Source: a virus. From it: a stretch of 34,139 bases of DNA. Of this stretch, positions 7,889-14,751 are shown piece by piece. The stretch covers positions 1-34,139 of the IMG/VR virus record IMGVR_UViG_3300042308_001452. One strand, 5' to 3'. Position numbers and translations under genes: made by a program. The notes under the pieces were generated by a model. The model did no database searches. It had not been told where the DNA came from and worked only from the letters and a program-made list of their open reading frames with translations. Within the stretch, counting starts at the first letter, position 1. Each line of letters begins with the position of its first letter.

Positions 7889-8095
7889 ATGGCTTCACTC
7901 CCACCGTTGTTCACGTGTTGCGTATGTGGTCTACCGTTGCGCCCACAAGATTCGATTAGCGAACGTAAAGCTGTTGTTTGGCTTAAAGCCAAGGGGACAA
8001 CAATTTCCGAAGTTATTGACGAGCTTCACGAATACAAGCACAACTACTGCAAACAAGTAGAAGATACTGGTGGTATCCAAATAGCCCTGTTCTAG
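7889..8095 (+). CDS. Small hypothetical protein with CxxC
   Basis: 68 aa starting MASLPPLFTCCVCGLPLRP. CCVC near the N-terminus and a later cysteine (HNYCKQ) suggest a small zinc site; the middle is helical (AVVWLKAKGTTISEVIDELHEY). It starts 7 nt after the preceding stop, part of the 7586-8266 run. Function unknown. Confidence 0.72.
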   Translation: MASLPPLFTCCVCGLPLRPQDSISERKAVVWLKAKGTTISEVIDELHEYKHNYCKQVEDTGGIQIALF

Positions 8096-8137
8096 GCGCT
8101 TCCACCATAGAGCTGCTTCCCTATGAGAAAATAGGGT

Positions 8138-8266
8138 ATGGCTAAAAAGAAAAAACAAGAGCAGGAAACAGAAGCACCAAATTTCACTCGTCGTGCTGTT
8201 CCTGTATCAGAAGCCAAAACAAGCCAAAGACCACCTCGTCGTGGCCGTTATAAGTGCTGTGGGTGA
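8138..8266 (+). CDS. 42-aa basic peptide
   Basis: MAKKKKQEQETEAPNFTRRA, then basic residues to RRGRYKCCG. Begins ATG 8138, stops TGA 8266. Lys-rich N-terminus and Arg-rich C-terminus suggest nucleic-acid contact or disorder. Shine-Dalgarno is weak (AGGG). A motif A copy (8272) follows the stop by 5 nt. Confidence 0.6.
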   Translation: MAKKKKQEQETEAPNFTRRAVPVSEAKTSQRPPRRGRYKCCG

Positions 8267-8272
8267 ACTTAA

Positions 8273-8578
8273 CTAGATAAGTGGTTTACGCCAATTGGAT
8301 GGCGAGTGGAAGTCTTCTACCAACTTCTTTTGCTCTTCATCTTCGTACAAACGAATGATGTGCACACACGGGTCACCTTCCTGAAATTCCTCTTCTTCAG
8401 CTTCGCTCATTGGGATACCGTCATGTATTGAGCATACGGGTGGTCCACACCAGTCATTTTCTAGACCGATGTGGAGCCACTCGTCGAAGCTGATTGTGCT
8501 TGTCTTCGCCTTTGACGAAGGCTGTGAGGGCTCACCGATTTGAGACATCTCTGTTCTTTCTATTCGCAGGCGAGACAT
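8273..8578 (-). CDS. Conserved phage hypothetical protein, acidic
   Basis: Up to 101 aa; starts at ATG 8578, six nt after the upstream stop, or at the ATG ten codons later (8548, MSQIGEPSQPSS). The core FDEWLHIGLENDWCGPPVCSIHDG and acidic EEEEFQEGDPCVHIIRLYEDE look like a family I have seen in environmental and actinobacterial phages. Paired cysteines may bind metal. Second gene of a minus operon with the histone-like protein. Function unknown. Confidence 0.8.
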   Translation of the reverse strand: MSRLRIERTEMSQIGEPSQPSSKAKTSTISFDEWLHIGLENDWCGPPVCSIHDGIPMSEAEEEEFQEGDPCVHIIRLYEDEEQKKLVEDFHSPSNWRKPLI

Positions 8579-8584
8579 GCGTAA

Positions 8585-8863
8585 TTACTTCTGCGCGTTG
8601 TCGACGATTGGACCGTCGATAATTGATGAGTTATTAGCAATAGCTTTCTTTAGCTTCTTGCGAGCAGGAGCTGGCATCCGAACTGCCTTCTTGGCAGCCT
8701 TCTTGACCGTCTTTGCTTTCTTTGCTGTCTTCTTGGTTGCCTTCTTGACGGCTTTCTTTGCTGGCTTCTTCTTTACTGCTTTCTTTACTGCTTTCTTTGC
8801 AGTTTTCTTGGCCGGCTTTTTCTTTGCTGCTTTCTTTGGTGCAGCTTTTTTCTTTGTAGCCAT
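8585..8863 (-). CDS. Histone H1-like Lys/Ala-rich protein
   Basis: 92 aa, ATG 8863 preceded by AGGAG. Residues 1-70 are nearly all K and A with P (repeats of the AKKA/KKPAKK type), as in the C-terminal tail of eukaryotic H1 and bacterial Hc1/HupB-type tails; residues 71-92 are a short ordinary tail (NNSSIIDGPIVDNAQK). Such proteins bind DNA without sequence specificity and can compact it or modulate host chromatin. The low-complexity repeats can give misleading matches, so the label is by composition. Confidence 0.8.
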   Translation of the reverse strand: MATKKKAAPKKAAKKKPAKKTAKKAVKKAVKKKPAKKAVKKATKKTAKKAKTVKKAAKKAVRMPAPARKKLKKAIANNSSIIDGPIVDNAQK

Positions 8864-9056
8864 TTAGCTATCTCCTAGTTGTTTGTTTGCCTTTGTGAGC
8901 GCTTCACATCGGTCGGAGGCAATATTAGTCATCTTTACGCCACCATGCAACATAAAAAAAATCTTTGTTGGAGGTTGTGAACTCGTATTGGCAAGCCCTA
9001 GTCTGTCCCCAAGTGGCAATAAGCCACCTGAGACAAGTAACTAGAAGGAGCCAACC
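8864..9056. other. Divergent gap between histone-like gene and 9057 gene
   Basis: No gene. I see the Shine-Dalgarno of each flanking gene and no copy of motif A, B or C. Promoters must lie here but I cannot pick boxes with confidence. Confidence 0.4.
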
Positions 9057-9983
9057 ATGGCGACAACAAAGCATCGGGGTAAGTCCCCGTCCGGTGCCGG
9101 ACAGGCACAACTCATTGAGACACTTACATCGAGTGCCTCTAACGTAGACCAGCAAACCATTGTCAAAATGGCAAAGGTTATTAGTGGGATGGCACCACTA
9201 CCAGTAAAGATGGCACCACCATCGTCGGCCACTGGTCGCACCTCAAGCAAGGCAGTCCCACGATTGACGAACATCGAAGTTGTTATTATGACACTTCTCG
9301 ATTCTCCGAATGAGTGGTTCCTCGTCAAGAAGTCAAAGAAGCGTGGTGGCAATGGCCCACTGCGAAGCATTGCAAAAGGCATCGAAATCGTCACACGCGC
9401 TAATGAGGCTGGCGAGATTGAGCACTATGCACGCTTCACGGGTGGAGCACTGACAATCCCTGGTGGCCGCAAGGTTAAGCAAATTCGTGAGAAGCTGCAA
9501 ACCATCAAGTCTGCTGTCGAATCAGGGTTGACAGTCACCTCAACCAGGATGGGGAAGGCAACCAAAACAAAGCCTGGCTCTCTGAATCACGTCATCAAGT
9601 ACCCAATGAACGAGACTGAAGAGCTGTTCCTCGAAGTCCTCAAGCACCCAAATTCTCGCGTCTTGTTGCGCAGTGGAGCAAAGGCTAACGAGGAGTTCTT
9701 TACGTTCCGTTGGAAATGGAGTACTCGCTACGGGTTTGACCTCTCGCAGTTCACTACGAGCCAGGAAGCCTTGCCGGACGGCACCTTTAACCTCTACGGA
9801 CAGTACACCCCGACTAGCAAGGGCGAGATGAACGCATCGCTCGCTGCTCTCGTCGATGTGCTCGAACAGAAGCGTCAGGTGCGTGACTCAATGAAGCTGC
9901 GTCGCGAGAGTGTTACGAACACGACAGTTGCAGCAATCAAGCCAGTTACACAGCCGGCAGAGACTGGATACATACGTCTCTAA
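9057..9983 (+). CDS. Hypothetical protein, 308 aa
   Basis: Strong Shine-Dalgarno AGAAGGAG seven nt before ATG. N-terminus disordered (MATTKHRGKSPSGAGQ), then two related-looking segments: IEVVIMTLLDSPNEWFLVKKS...HYARFTGG (about 77-130) and ELFLEVLKHPNSRVLLRSG...FTFRWKWSTRYG (about 187-230), each a helix followed by a strand-rich basic part, so an internal duplication is possible. Preferred use of GTC/CTC codons, strong ribosome-binding site and a strong terminator suggest high expression. Function unknown. Confidence 0.85.
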   Translation: MATTKHRGKSPSGAGQAQLIETLTSSASNVDQQTIVKMAKVISGMAPLPVKMAPPSSATGRTSSKAVPRLTNIEVVIMTLLDSPNEWFLVKKSKKRGGNGPLRSIAKGIEIVTRANEAGEIEHYARFTGGALTIPGGRKVKQIREKLQTIKSAVESGLTVTSTRMGKATKTKPGSLNHVIKYPMNETEELFLEVLKHPNSRVLLRSGAKANEEFFTFRWKWSTRYGFDLSQFTTSQEALPDGTFNLYGQYTPTSKGEMNASLAALVDVLEQKRQVRDSMKLRRESVTNTTVAAIKPVTQPAETGYIRL

Positions 9984-10026
9984 AGCTCGCTGGGTGATTT
10001 CCCCCGATTTCCACCCAGTACGAATC

Positions 10027-10070
10027 GCCCCCATCGGTCCTCGCAGGAACTGATGGGGGCTTTTCTATTT
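10027..10070 (+). terminator. Rho-independent terminator
   Basis: GCCCCCATC...GATGGGGGC stem (10027-10060) followed by TTTTCTATTT. Ends the 9057-9983 transcript. A second hairpin, CTGGGTG...CCACCCAG, lies just upstream (9990-10018). Confidence 0.9.
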
Positions 10071-10162
10071 ACTAGATAAGTCAATGTCATAAAAACCGAC
10101 GAAAGGCGGGGCTGCGGTAGCAGTAACCAACTCAATGCACTTATCTAGTTAGTTACGCATAC

Positions 10163-10203
10163 GAAAAAACCCACTCACCTAGTTATTCACTAGATAAGTG
10201 GGT
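10163..10203 (-). terminator. Minus-strand terminator whose loop contains motif A
   Basis: On the minus strand ACCCACT...AGTGGGT is followed by a run of T (complement of 10163-10168). The loop carries motif A (10189). It lies just beyond the stop of the 10223 gene, among four alternating-strand motif A copies (10071+, 10139-, 10189+, 10212-). Confidence 0.65.
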
Positions 10204-10222
10204 CTTTCATTACTTATCTAGT

Positions 10223-10645
10223 TCATAGATAAGAAGCAAGGTCACCGTCAGCAATTTCGGAAACATCTACTCCGTGAAATTCTGCAATTGCATCCCAGAC
10301 CACTTCTTCCGTCCAAGCGTAAGTGCCATTGTTGTATTCAGCAGGCAAGCACTCCGTCCAATTGCGAGGCTCACGCTTTACTACTTCTACGAACGAAACA
10401 AAAATTGCATCACGGGAATCAAATTCGTTATCCCACTCTCCACCGAATTCATAATCGTTCTCTGCATCAAGCCAAGTGCCGTCAACATAAACCGAATTGC
10501 CGTCATTAGAAACAAGTACGGTATCTACGAGAAATACATCTTTGTCGCCTTCTTGGCGAAAGGCAATTTTTTCGCCTTGCTGAAATTTGTGCGCTATTGA
10601 GAACGCTGTTCCCCTGCTTCTCACGATTACATCTGTTACCAACAT
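10223..10645 (-). CDS. Hypothetical acidic protein, 140 aa
   Basis: ATG 10645 preceded by GAAAAGGGGA. N-terminal half is beta-rich (TDVIVRSRGTAFSIAHKFQQGEKI...VFLVDTVLVSNDGN), the C-terminal half acidic and aromatic (NDYEFGGEWDNEFDSRD). No domain recognised. Stops 1 nt from a motif A copy (10212-10222). Function unknown. Confidence 0.78.
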   Translation of the reverse strand: MLVTDVIVRSRGTAFSIAHKFQQGEKIAFRQEGDKDVFLVDTVLVSNDGNSVYVDGTWLDAENDYEFGGEWDNEFDSRDAIFVSFVEVVKREPRNWTECLPAEYNNGTYAWTEEVVWDAIAEFHGVDVSEIADGDLASYL

Positions 10646-10676
10646 ATTTTCCCCTTTTCGGTAGTAGGTACTAATA

Positions 10677-10704
10677 ATGGTAATAAATGACGAGCAGATT
10701 TATC
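10677..10704 (-). promoter_or_regulatory. Minus promoter: GATAAATCTGC - 11 nt - TACCAT
   Basis: Minus reading: GATAAATCTGC (10704-10694), 11 nt, TACCAT (10682-10677). An exact motif A copy (10710-10720) lies 5 nt upstream of the GATAA rather than overlapping it; its outer base is the stop of the 10720 gene. Confidence 0.78.
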
Positions 10705-10719
10705 TGGACACTTATCTAG

Positions 10720-11346
10720 TTAGTAATACGGAAGTACGATTACTTCTTCTTCGCCTCTGCGTGTAAACACTGCGATTACTTCACTCTTGCTTATCTCTCT
10801 CGTAAGCAACGTCCTATCATCGTGACCGTGACGGTCAGCGAACCACTTCGCCCTACTTCTGTCAAGCGTCCACGATAAACCTTCTTCGTTTACATCCTTA
10901 CGGCATCCACGATAAATTGTCAGCGTGTCGTCAAGCGATGCGAATAGTTTCAGTTCTTCTTCATTCATCAGCGAGTGTTGTGAAGCACGGTCACTTCCGA
11001 ATAGTTCTGTCCACGAACCAACATTCTGCCAAGCGTTCTCCGTGTCTATCCATACATCCGAAACAAGTGACCAATACTCATCATCAGTAATTTCATCAAA
11101 AGTGTTGAGAACAAAGTGTAAAGCATCAAAACGATATGGACGCTCATGCAAATAAATAAATCGTGACCATTCACACTTATCTAGTGCTTCTTCCGTTGCC
11201 TTGCGCTTGTTATCAAGAAGATTATTTATTAGGTCAATGTCTGTTACTGGTCCTATCCACATCACCAATGGGTGACGAATAATCGTTCCGAATACATCAT
11301 GCGTCTCGGTGTATTCCAGTAGTTCAGGGTTTAGTTCAGTAATCAT
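10720..11346 (-). CDS. ADP-ribosyltransferase-like protein (tentative)
   Basis: 208 aa from ATG 11346 (MITELNPELL); an upstream extension is through non-coding DNA. The C-terminal half has YRG (145-147), GLSWTLDRSRAKWFA (156-170) and GEEEVIV (198-204), in the order and spacing of the R - STS - ExE motifs of arginine-type ADP-ribosyltransferases, with W in place of the central T. N-terminal 120 aa are helical and unknown. T4-type phages use such enzymes to modify host RNA polymerase; a similar role here is inference. Residues ALDK (54-57) are encoded by a motif A copy (11175). Confidence 0.6.
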   Translation of the reverse strand: MITELNPELLEYTETHDVFGTIIRHPLVMWIGPVTDIDLINNLLDNKRKATEEALDKCEWSRFIYLHERPYRFDALHFVLNTFDEITDDEYWSLVSDVWIDTENAWQNVGSWTELFGSDRASQHSLMNEEELKLFASLDDTLTIYRGCRKDVNEEGLSWTLDRSRAKWFADRHGHDDRTLLTREISKSEVIAVFTRRGEEEVIVLPYY

Positions 11347-11353
11347 GTTCTTC

Positions 11354-11382
11354 ACATTACTGGTACTGCAATAAAAAAGCAA
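11354..11382 (-). promoter_or_regulatory. Minus promoter TTGCTT - 17 - TAATGT, leaderless
   Basis: Minus reading: TTGCTT (11382-11377), 17 nt, TAATGT (11359-11354), then 7 nt to ATG 11346. Motif B (11394-11413, minus) lies 11 nt upstream of the -35 box. Confidence 0.65.
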
Positions 11383-11450
11383 ATCTTTTTTCCACTTTCT
11401 GCCGACTACCCCGATGGCATGGCTGTTTCGACAGCCACCAAAACGCTGTA

Positions 11451-11490
11451 AGCCCCGCAGCTTTCGCTGCAAGCGTTCCTAGCCGGGGCT
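11451..11490. terminator. AGCCCCG/CGGGGCT hairpin
   Basis: AGCCCCG (11451-11457) pairs with CGGGGCT (11484-11490); inner CAGCTTTCGCTG adds a second stem. No T-run, so termination is uncertain. It separates divergent motif B copies (11394 minus, 11518 plus), each facing its own gene. Confidence 0.6.
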
Positions 11491-11632
11491 CACACAGTGT
11501 GTGCTGCGCCTTCTGTTCGGGTGGGTCGGGGGCAAGTCTGCCGACCGAGCACCTGCTCTCTCTGTCTGTTCTTTTGTCGGTGTCGTGTCGTTCCATGAAC
11601 CGACTAGATAAGTGTGAGCAAAATCTAAACTG

Positions 11633-11664
11633 ACTAGATAAGTCTGCCCCACATTGGGTACGAT
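11633..11664 (+). promoter_or_regulatory. Promoter: motif A + TCTGC - 11 nt - TACGAT
   Basis: Motif A (11633-11643) overlaps TCTGC (11643-11647), 11 nt, TACGAT (11659-11664). A second motif A lies 30 bp upstream (11603). Expected start about 11671. Confidence 0.8.
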
Positions 11665-11673
11665 GGTTCTGTC

Positions 11674-11702
11674 GGGGGAGATGGTCTCCCCCAGAGGGGG
11701 AG
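11674..11702 (+). promoter_or_regulatory. 5' leader with two mutually exclusive hairpins over the ribosome-binding site
   Basis: GGGGGAG (11674-11680), 5 nt, CTCCCCC (11686-11692), 3 nt, GGGGGAG (11696-11702). The central CTCCCCC can pair with the first GGGGGAG, leaving the second free as the Shine-Dalgarno, or with the second, hiding it. The transcript should begin just before the first arm, so the whole leader is the switch. Confidence 0.7.
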
Positions 11703-11706
11703 CATG

Positions 11707-12165
11707 ATGAGCACCATTACAGACAGATGGTCGGGGGAAATTCCTGCCGACCTTTCCGACCAAGCGAGCGAGCAACGCCGTTCGGCAAGACACACCTATT
11801 GCCACGCTGTGGAAGCGCCAGAGGCTTGGTCACAGTCAGCGACACTTGATGAGCAATTGGTTCGTCTCTCAACGATAGAGGGGAATGACGCTGAGTTCGT
11901 CAAAAGCCTTGCCGACCAGTACGCCAAGAAAGGCGAACTAAGTCAAAAGCAATTGTGGTATGTAGGTCGGCTCTATCGGAAATACTCCGATAAGAACTAC
12001 TGGCTACGCCAAGCATTGCTTGGTCACAATTGGCAACAAGTCGGCTTCATCGTCCATCACTACAACACGGTGTTGGGCACTTTTTCGGCAACGAACTACC
12101 ACAAGTGCTCCAAGTGTGGTCTAGATGGAGAAACCACAGAGTCCAAAAATTACTCTGGTGACTGA
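11707..12165 (+). CDS. Hypothetical protein with phage-type helical repeat and zinc motif
   Basis: 152 aa; ATG 11707 is chosen over 11704 because it is 4 nt from GGGGGAG, although both fit. Middle segment FVKSLADQYAKKGELSQKQLWYVGRLY (about 73-100) resembles FLASVLNYWERHGVITEKQL in the gene at 13447, a helical element common in actinophage proteins. C-terminal KCSKCGLDGETTESK holds a CxxC. Possible nucleic-acid binding; function unknown. Its TGA is followed immediately by a minus motif A (12165). Confidence 0.75.
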   Translation: MSTITDRWSGEIPADLSDQASEQRRSARHTYCHAVEAPEAWSQSATLDEQLVRLSTIEGNDAEFVKSLADQYAKKGELSQKQLWYVGRLYRKYSDKNYWLRQALLGHNWQQVGFIVHHYNTVLGTFSATNYHKCSKCGLDGETTESKNYSGD

Positions 12166-12180
12166 CTTATCTAGTTAGTC

Positions 12181-12206
12181 TCTCCCCCCGAGAAATCGGG
12201 GGGAGA
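12181..12206. terminator. Bidirectional hairpin with GAAA loop
   Basis: TCTCCCCCCGA - GAAA - TCGGGGGGAGA, an 11-bp perfect stem with a GNRA tetraloop, between two convergent genes. No long T-run on either side. Confidence 0.75.
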
Positions 12207-12227
12207 ACTATTGTTCTGCCGACTTAT

Positions 12228-12647
12228 CTAGTTCTCTTTGGCAGACTGACGAATAGCGTCCAGCACCTTGTGGCGCAGATGCGAGAGTTCGTGGACATAC
12301 TCATCAAGCGATGAAGTGAAACCCCAGTCCAAAGTGTTCAGATACTCGGCGAATTGTTCGTCAAGACGCTCCCAAGCGAGCGAGAGTTCCAGTGTGGATT
12401 GCACGAAGTTCTCTAACGCTGTTGCGAATTGTTCACGCTCACTAATAATCGTGAAAGAATCCTCACCCTCAATTAGCGAGAGACTGCTTCCACTATCCCA
12501 ATCAACACTCACGATGCTGGCGCCCCATAAATCGTCACGCACATTCGTAATCACTCCGAGGTCGCCAGCAACAAGTTTCGTGTACGGGTCATTCGTTCGG
12601 ACAAGACGAATACGCTTTCCAATTAGCGAAGTCGTGGTTTTGGTCAT
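12228..12647 (-). CDS. DUF4314-domain protein
   Basis: 139 aa from ATG 12647, with GGAGAAA upstream; the longer frame is through non-coding DNA. Residues about 8-68, GKRIRLVRTNDPYTKLVAGDLGVI...VDWDSGSSLSLIEGEDSF, match the DUF4314 small beta-barrel family (phage and plasmid proteins) by pattern. The rest is helical and acidic (ERLDEQFAEYLNTLDWGF). No enzymatic role known. Its stop lies just left of motif A at 12222-12232. Confidence 0.85.
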   Translation of the reverse strand: MTKTTTSLIGKRIRLVRTNDPYTKLVAGDLGVITNVRDDLWGASIVSVDWDSGSSLSLIEGEDSFTIISEREQFATALENFVQSTLELSLAWERLDEQFAEYLNTLDWGFTSSLDEYVHELSHLRHKVLDAIRQSAKEN

Positions 12648-12766
12648 TATCAATTTCTCCGTTTCTAGTAGGTTGCAAACATCGTAGCGAGAGCAAACAT
12701 CATTCCAACAACAGCCAAACTTTTTGCCGACCACCCCGATGCGAAAAACATTCCTCGCATCAAAGA

Positions 12767-12805
12767 AGCCCCGTTGAGAATAACCGAGACACAAAACACG
12801 GGGCT
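12767..12805. terminator. AGCCCCG/CGGGGCT hairpin
   Basis: AGCCCCG (12767-12773) with CGGGGCT (12799-12805). Lies between the minus DUF4314 gene (motif B at 12719-12738) and the promoter of the plus gene at 12883. Confidence 0.6.
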
Positions 12806-12819
12806 CCTGCTGCGCGCGA

Positions 12820-12847
12820 GATAACTCTGCCCTCCTGTTACTAGGCT
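12820..12847 (+). promoter_or_regulatory. Promoter: GATAACTCTGC - 11 nt - TAGGCT
   Basis: GATAACTCTGC (12820-12830), 11 nt, TAGGCT (12842-12847). No motif A within it, again showing the promoter box exists independently. Confidence 0.72.
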
Positions 12848-12882
12848 TCGCTTGGCGCAAGCCACGAACGAAAGGGGACAAT

Positions 12883-13107
12883 GTGAAAAGAGAGATTGTG
12901 TGGAGGCTGACAGAAGCTCAGAAAGAGGCAATCCTTCGAGCAATCATTTTCTGCCCGACACAAGTCGGCGATGGTGACGAAGAGCTGCAGCGGCATCGGG
13001 CCAATTCGGCTTTAGTTGCTGCAGAGCTTGAGCAGCTCGGCTACAGCGATGGCTCGCTGTGGTGGTATCTCGACAGCGACACACGCCGGAAGGCCAAGGC
13101 TCGCTGA
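12883..13107 (+). CDS. Small hypothetical helical protein, 74 aa
   Basis: GTG 12883 follows GAAAGGGGA; the nearby ATG at 12881 would stop at once. MKREIVWRLTEAQKEAILRAI, then HRANSALVAAELEQLGY and a basic end (DTRRKAKAR). All helical; no domain recognised. Single-gene unit between its promoter and a hairpin. Confidence 0.72.
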   Translation: MKREIVWRLTEAQKEAILRAIIFCPTQVGDGDEELQRHRANSALVAAELEQLGYSDGSLWWYLDSDTRRKAKAR

Positions 13108-13117
13108 GCCAGCAGCT

Positions 13118-13139
13118 CGCAGGGGTTCAGTCCCCTGCG
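13118..13139 (+). terminator. Hairpin after the 12883 gene
   Basis: CGCAGGGG - TTCAGT - CCCCTGCG, an 8-bp stem 11 nt after the stop, without a T-run. Confidence 0.6.
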
Positions 13140-13155
13140 GGCCATGGCCCACAGA

Positions 13156-13209
13156 AGCCCCGGTATAAACCGGTCAGGTCACCCGGAAGACCGGTCGGGT
13201 AGCGGGGCT
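13156..13209. terminator. AGCCCCG/CGGGGCT branched hairpin
   Basis: Outer AGCCCCG (13156-13162) with CGGGGCT (13203-13209); inside, ACCGGT-type inverted repeats can fold further. Directly followed by three motif B copies. Confidence 0.6.
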
Positions 13210-13215
13210 CCCACA

Positions 13216-13297
13216 CGGGGTGGGTCGGGGGAGAAGTGAAGGCGCAACGGGTGGGTCGGGCGCAAGTGGGTGGGTCGGGTGGGGTCGGGCGAGAAGT
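13216..13297 (+). repeat. Cluster of three motif B copies
   Basis: Copies at 13216-13237, 13248-13267 and a compound one at 13268-13297, the densest group in the window. The 340 nt from 13108 to 13446 hold no gene, only this cluster, two hairpins, two motif A copies (13347, 13385) and a promoter. Confidence 0.8.
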
Positions 13298-13384
13298 GCG
13301 ACTGGGAGAGAAGGCGAAGGGCGCAAGGTGAAGGTGGCGTGAACTTACTAGATAAGTCCAGCGAGCGAGCAAGCGTAAATAGAT

Positions 13385-13416
13385 ACTAGATAAGTCTGCG
13401 TGATGTGGGTTATGCT
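13385..13416 (+). promoter_or_regulatory. Promoter: motif A + TCTGC - 11 nt - TATGCT
   Basis: Motif A (13385-13395), TCTGC (13395-13399), 11 nt, TATGCT (13411-13416). Confidence 0.8.
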
Positions 13417-13446
13417 GATTACAGGGATACTACGAAAGGGATACTG

Positions 13447-13929
13447 ATGAGCCAAGTGCCAACAACCGATACAGATAGAGCAAGGGATTACCTTGTTGCT
13501 AATTCGCATAAGAGCCAATTTCTTGCGAGCGTTCTCAATTACTGGGAGCGACACGGAGTGATTACCGAGAAGCAACTCTCGGCAGTATTGCGACAGATAG
13601 AGCAAGACAAGTCAGGTAAGCGAGCAAGTGTGAACCCTGTAACTGAAGTCGGTATGTATCGCAATTCGCAAGGTGTGTTTCGTGTGAAGCAGTCCAAGCG
13701 TGGAAGTTTCTACGCTATGCGTTTCGTTCCCGAAGCAAGCACGAAGTCCGAGCGTTTCGTGTACGAAGCAGGTGCTATTTACGAACTATCTGCAAGTGAC
13801 CGTATGACCATTGAGCAAGCGCAAGAGATAGGGGCACTCGCAGGTGTGTGCTGTGTGTGTGGAGCAGACCTAACGAACGAGAAGTCCGTGCGAGCAGGTA
13901 TCGGGAGCGTGTGCGCCAAGCGTGTCTAA
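13447..13929 (+). CDS. DUF6011-type protein with C-terminal zinc motif
   Basis: 160 aa. ATG 13447 (MSQVPTTDTDRARDYL) is preferred over an upstream ATG at 13405 because the latter lies in the promoter and GAAAGGGA precedes 13447. Domains: helical FLASVLNYWERHGVITEKQL (about 24-43), a beta-rich middle, and C-terminal CCVCGADLTNEKSVRAGIGS with a final C, the signature of DUF6011 zinc-type tails in actinophage proteins. Role unknown; nucleic-acid binding is plausible. Its TAA is followed by motif A of the next promoter. Confidence 0.85.
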   Translation: MSQVPTTDTDRARDYLVANSHKSQFLASVLNYWERHGVITEKQLSAVLRQIEQDKSGKRASVNPVTEVGMYRNSQGVFRVKQSKRGSFYAMRFVPEASTKSERFVYEAGAIYELSASDRMTIEQAQEIGALAGVCCVCGADLTNEKSVRAGIGSVCAKRV

Positions 13930-13932
13930 CTA

Positions 13933-13964
13933 ACTAGATAAGTCTGCCAACACGCCGATACCAT
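13933..13964 (+). promoter_or_regulatory. Promoter: motif A + TCTGC - 11 nt - TACCAT
   Basis: Motif A (13933-13943), TCTGC (13943-13947), 11 nt, TACCAT (13959-13964); starts 3 nt after the upstream stop. Confidence 0.8.
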
Positions 13965-13989
13965 TACCAGTACCAACGAAAGGGGAACT

Positions 13990-14313
13990 ATGAGTACTGA
14001 ATACGAAGCCGATACCTGCATGACCGAGTGTGTGCATTGTGACGAGCCTGCAAACTGGTCAGAACTGAATGAGCGAACTGATTTGCCGTTTGGTTTCATT
14101 GTGGACAAGCACGACAACCTGTGGTGCGAGAAGTGCTACTACGAGGAGCGCAAGCAAAGCAGTGGTCGTAGTAATGAGCGTCATTCATCACTTAGCGACT
14201 ACTCGCATTGGAACGAGGAAGCACCAATTATCAAAGCGTATGAGGATAGGTACGCAGATTATTACAGCGAGCCAAATTATGACGACAACCCATACGAAGG
14301 AGACGACTACTAA
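13990..14313 (+). CDS. Zinc-ribbon-like acidic hypothetical protein
   Basis: 107 aa after GAAAGGGGAACT. CVHCDEPANW (15-24) and WCEKCYYEER (45-54) give two CxxC pairs about 30 residues apart, a zinc-ribbon layout. C-terminal half is acidic and Tyr-rich (YADYYSEPNYDDNPYEGDDY). The stop overlaps the next ATG by one base (TAATG). Function unknown. Confidence 0.78.
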   Translation: MSTEYEADTCMTECVHCDEPANWSELNERTDLPFGFIVDKHDNLWCEKCYYEERKQSSGRSNERHSSLSDYSHWNEEAPIIKAYEDRYADYYSEPNYDDNPYEGDDY

Positions 14314-14615
14314 TGAGCGAACACGAAGTAACCACGCCTGAACTCACTCACCTTGACTGTCTCGGCGAACACCCAAATAGCCCGTGCGAAGGTGTCGTTG
14401 AGTTTCGCTATGCGTTGCCCATGCGTTTCCGTAGCAACGGCACGGCGATTATGTTCGCCCGTTGTGACAAGCACTATGACGAGTACGAAGCGAACTACGA
14501 AGCCCGTGTGCGCTTGCAACACGACTACGAGGAAAGCCTGTACTGCAAGCACGGTACTTATGTCGGTGACTGGGCAGGTGCTGACATTCTGTGTGGTGCT
14601 TGCGAGAGCGAGTGA
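14313..14615 (+). CDS. Conserved actinophage-type cysteine protein
   Basis: 100 aa, translationally coupled to the previous gene. Pattern CLGEHPNSPCEGVVEFR...FARCDKHYDEYEANYEARVR resembles a small family widespread in mycobacteriophages and relatives (CEG-xVE ... F-xRC-xKH), by memory. A C-terminal CGAC pair may add metal binding. Function unknown. Confidence 0.8.
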   Translation: MSEHEVTTPELTHLDCLGEHPNSPCEGVVEFRYALPMRFRSNGTAIMFARCDKHYDEYEANYEARVRLQHDYEESLYCKHGTYVGDWAGADILCGACESE

Positions 14616-14688
14616 GCGACACTTATCTAGTTAGTTCTATGACTGACTAGATAAGACCACGCCCCCACTTATCTAGTCACTTATCTAG

Positions 14689-14751
14689 TTAGTTGTGGTG
14701 AGCAGTCTCGGCTGTCTCGGTAAACCACTCCGTTACGAGCGAAAGACCCAT
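14689..14751 (-). CDS. Possible 20-aa minus-strand peptide
   Basis: MGLSLVTEWFTETAETAHHN, stop TAA abutting minus motif A. Proposed only because motif B at 14862 points this way, as it does before other minus genes, and because a TACCCT box lies about 11 nt upstream. Alternative: a non-coding RNA or no gene. Confidence 0.22.
   Translation of the reverse strand: MGLSLVTEWFTETAETAHHN

Noticed and set aside
8577-8867. Plus-strand open frame opposite the Lys/Ala-rich gene
   Set aside because: It is the Phe/Ala-rich mirror of AAG/GCC repeats and has no ribosome-binding site.
13118-13139. tRNA T-arm (GGGGTTCAGTCCCC)
   Set aside because: No acceptor, anticodon or D stem around it; it is a hairpin after a stop codon.
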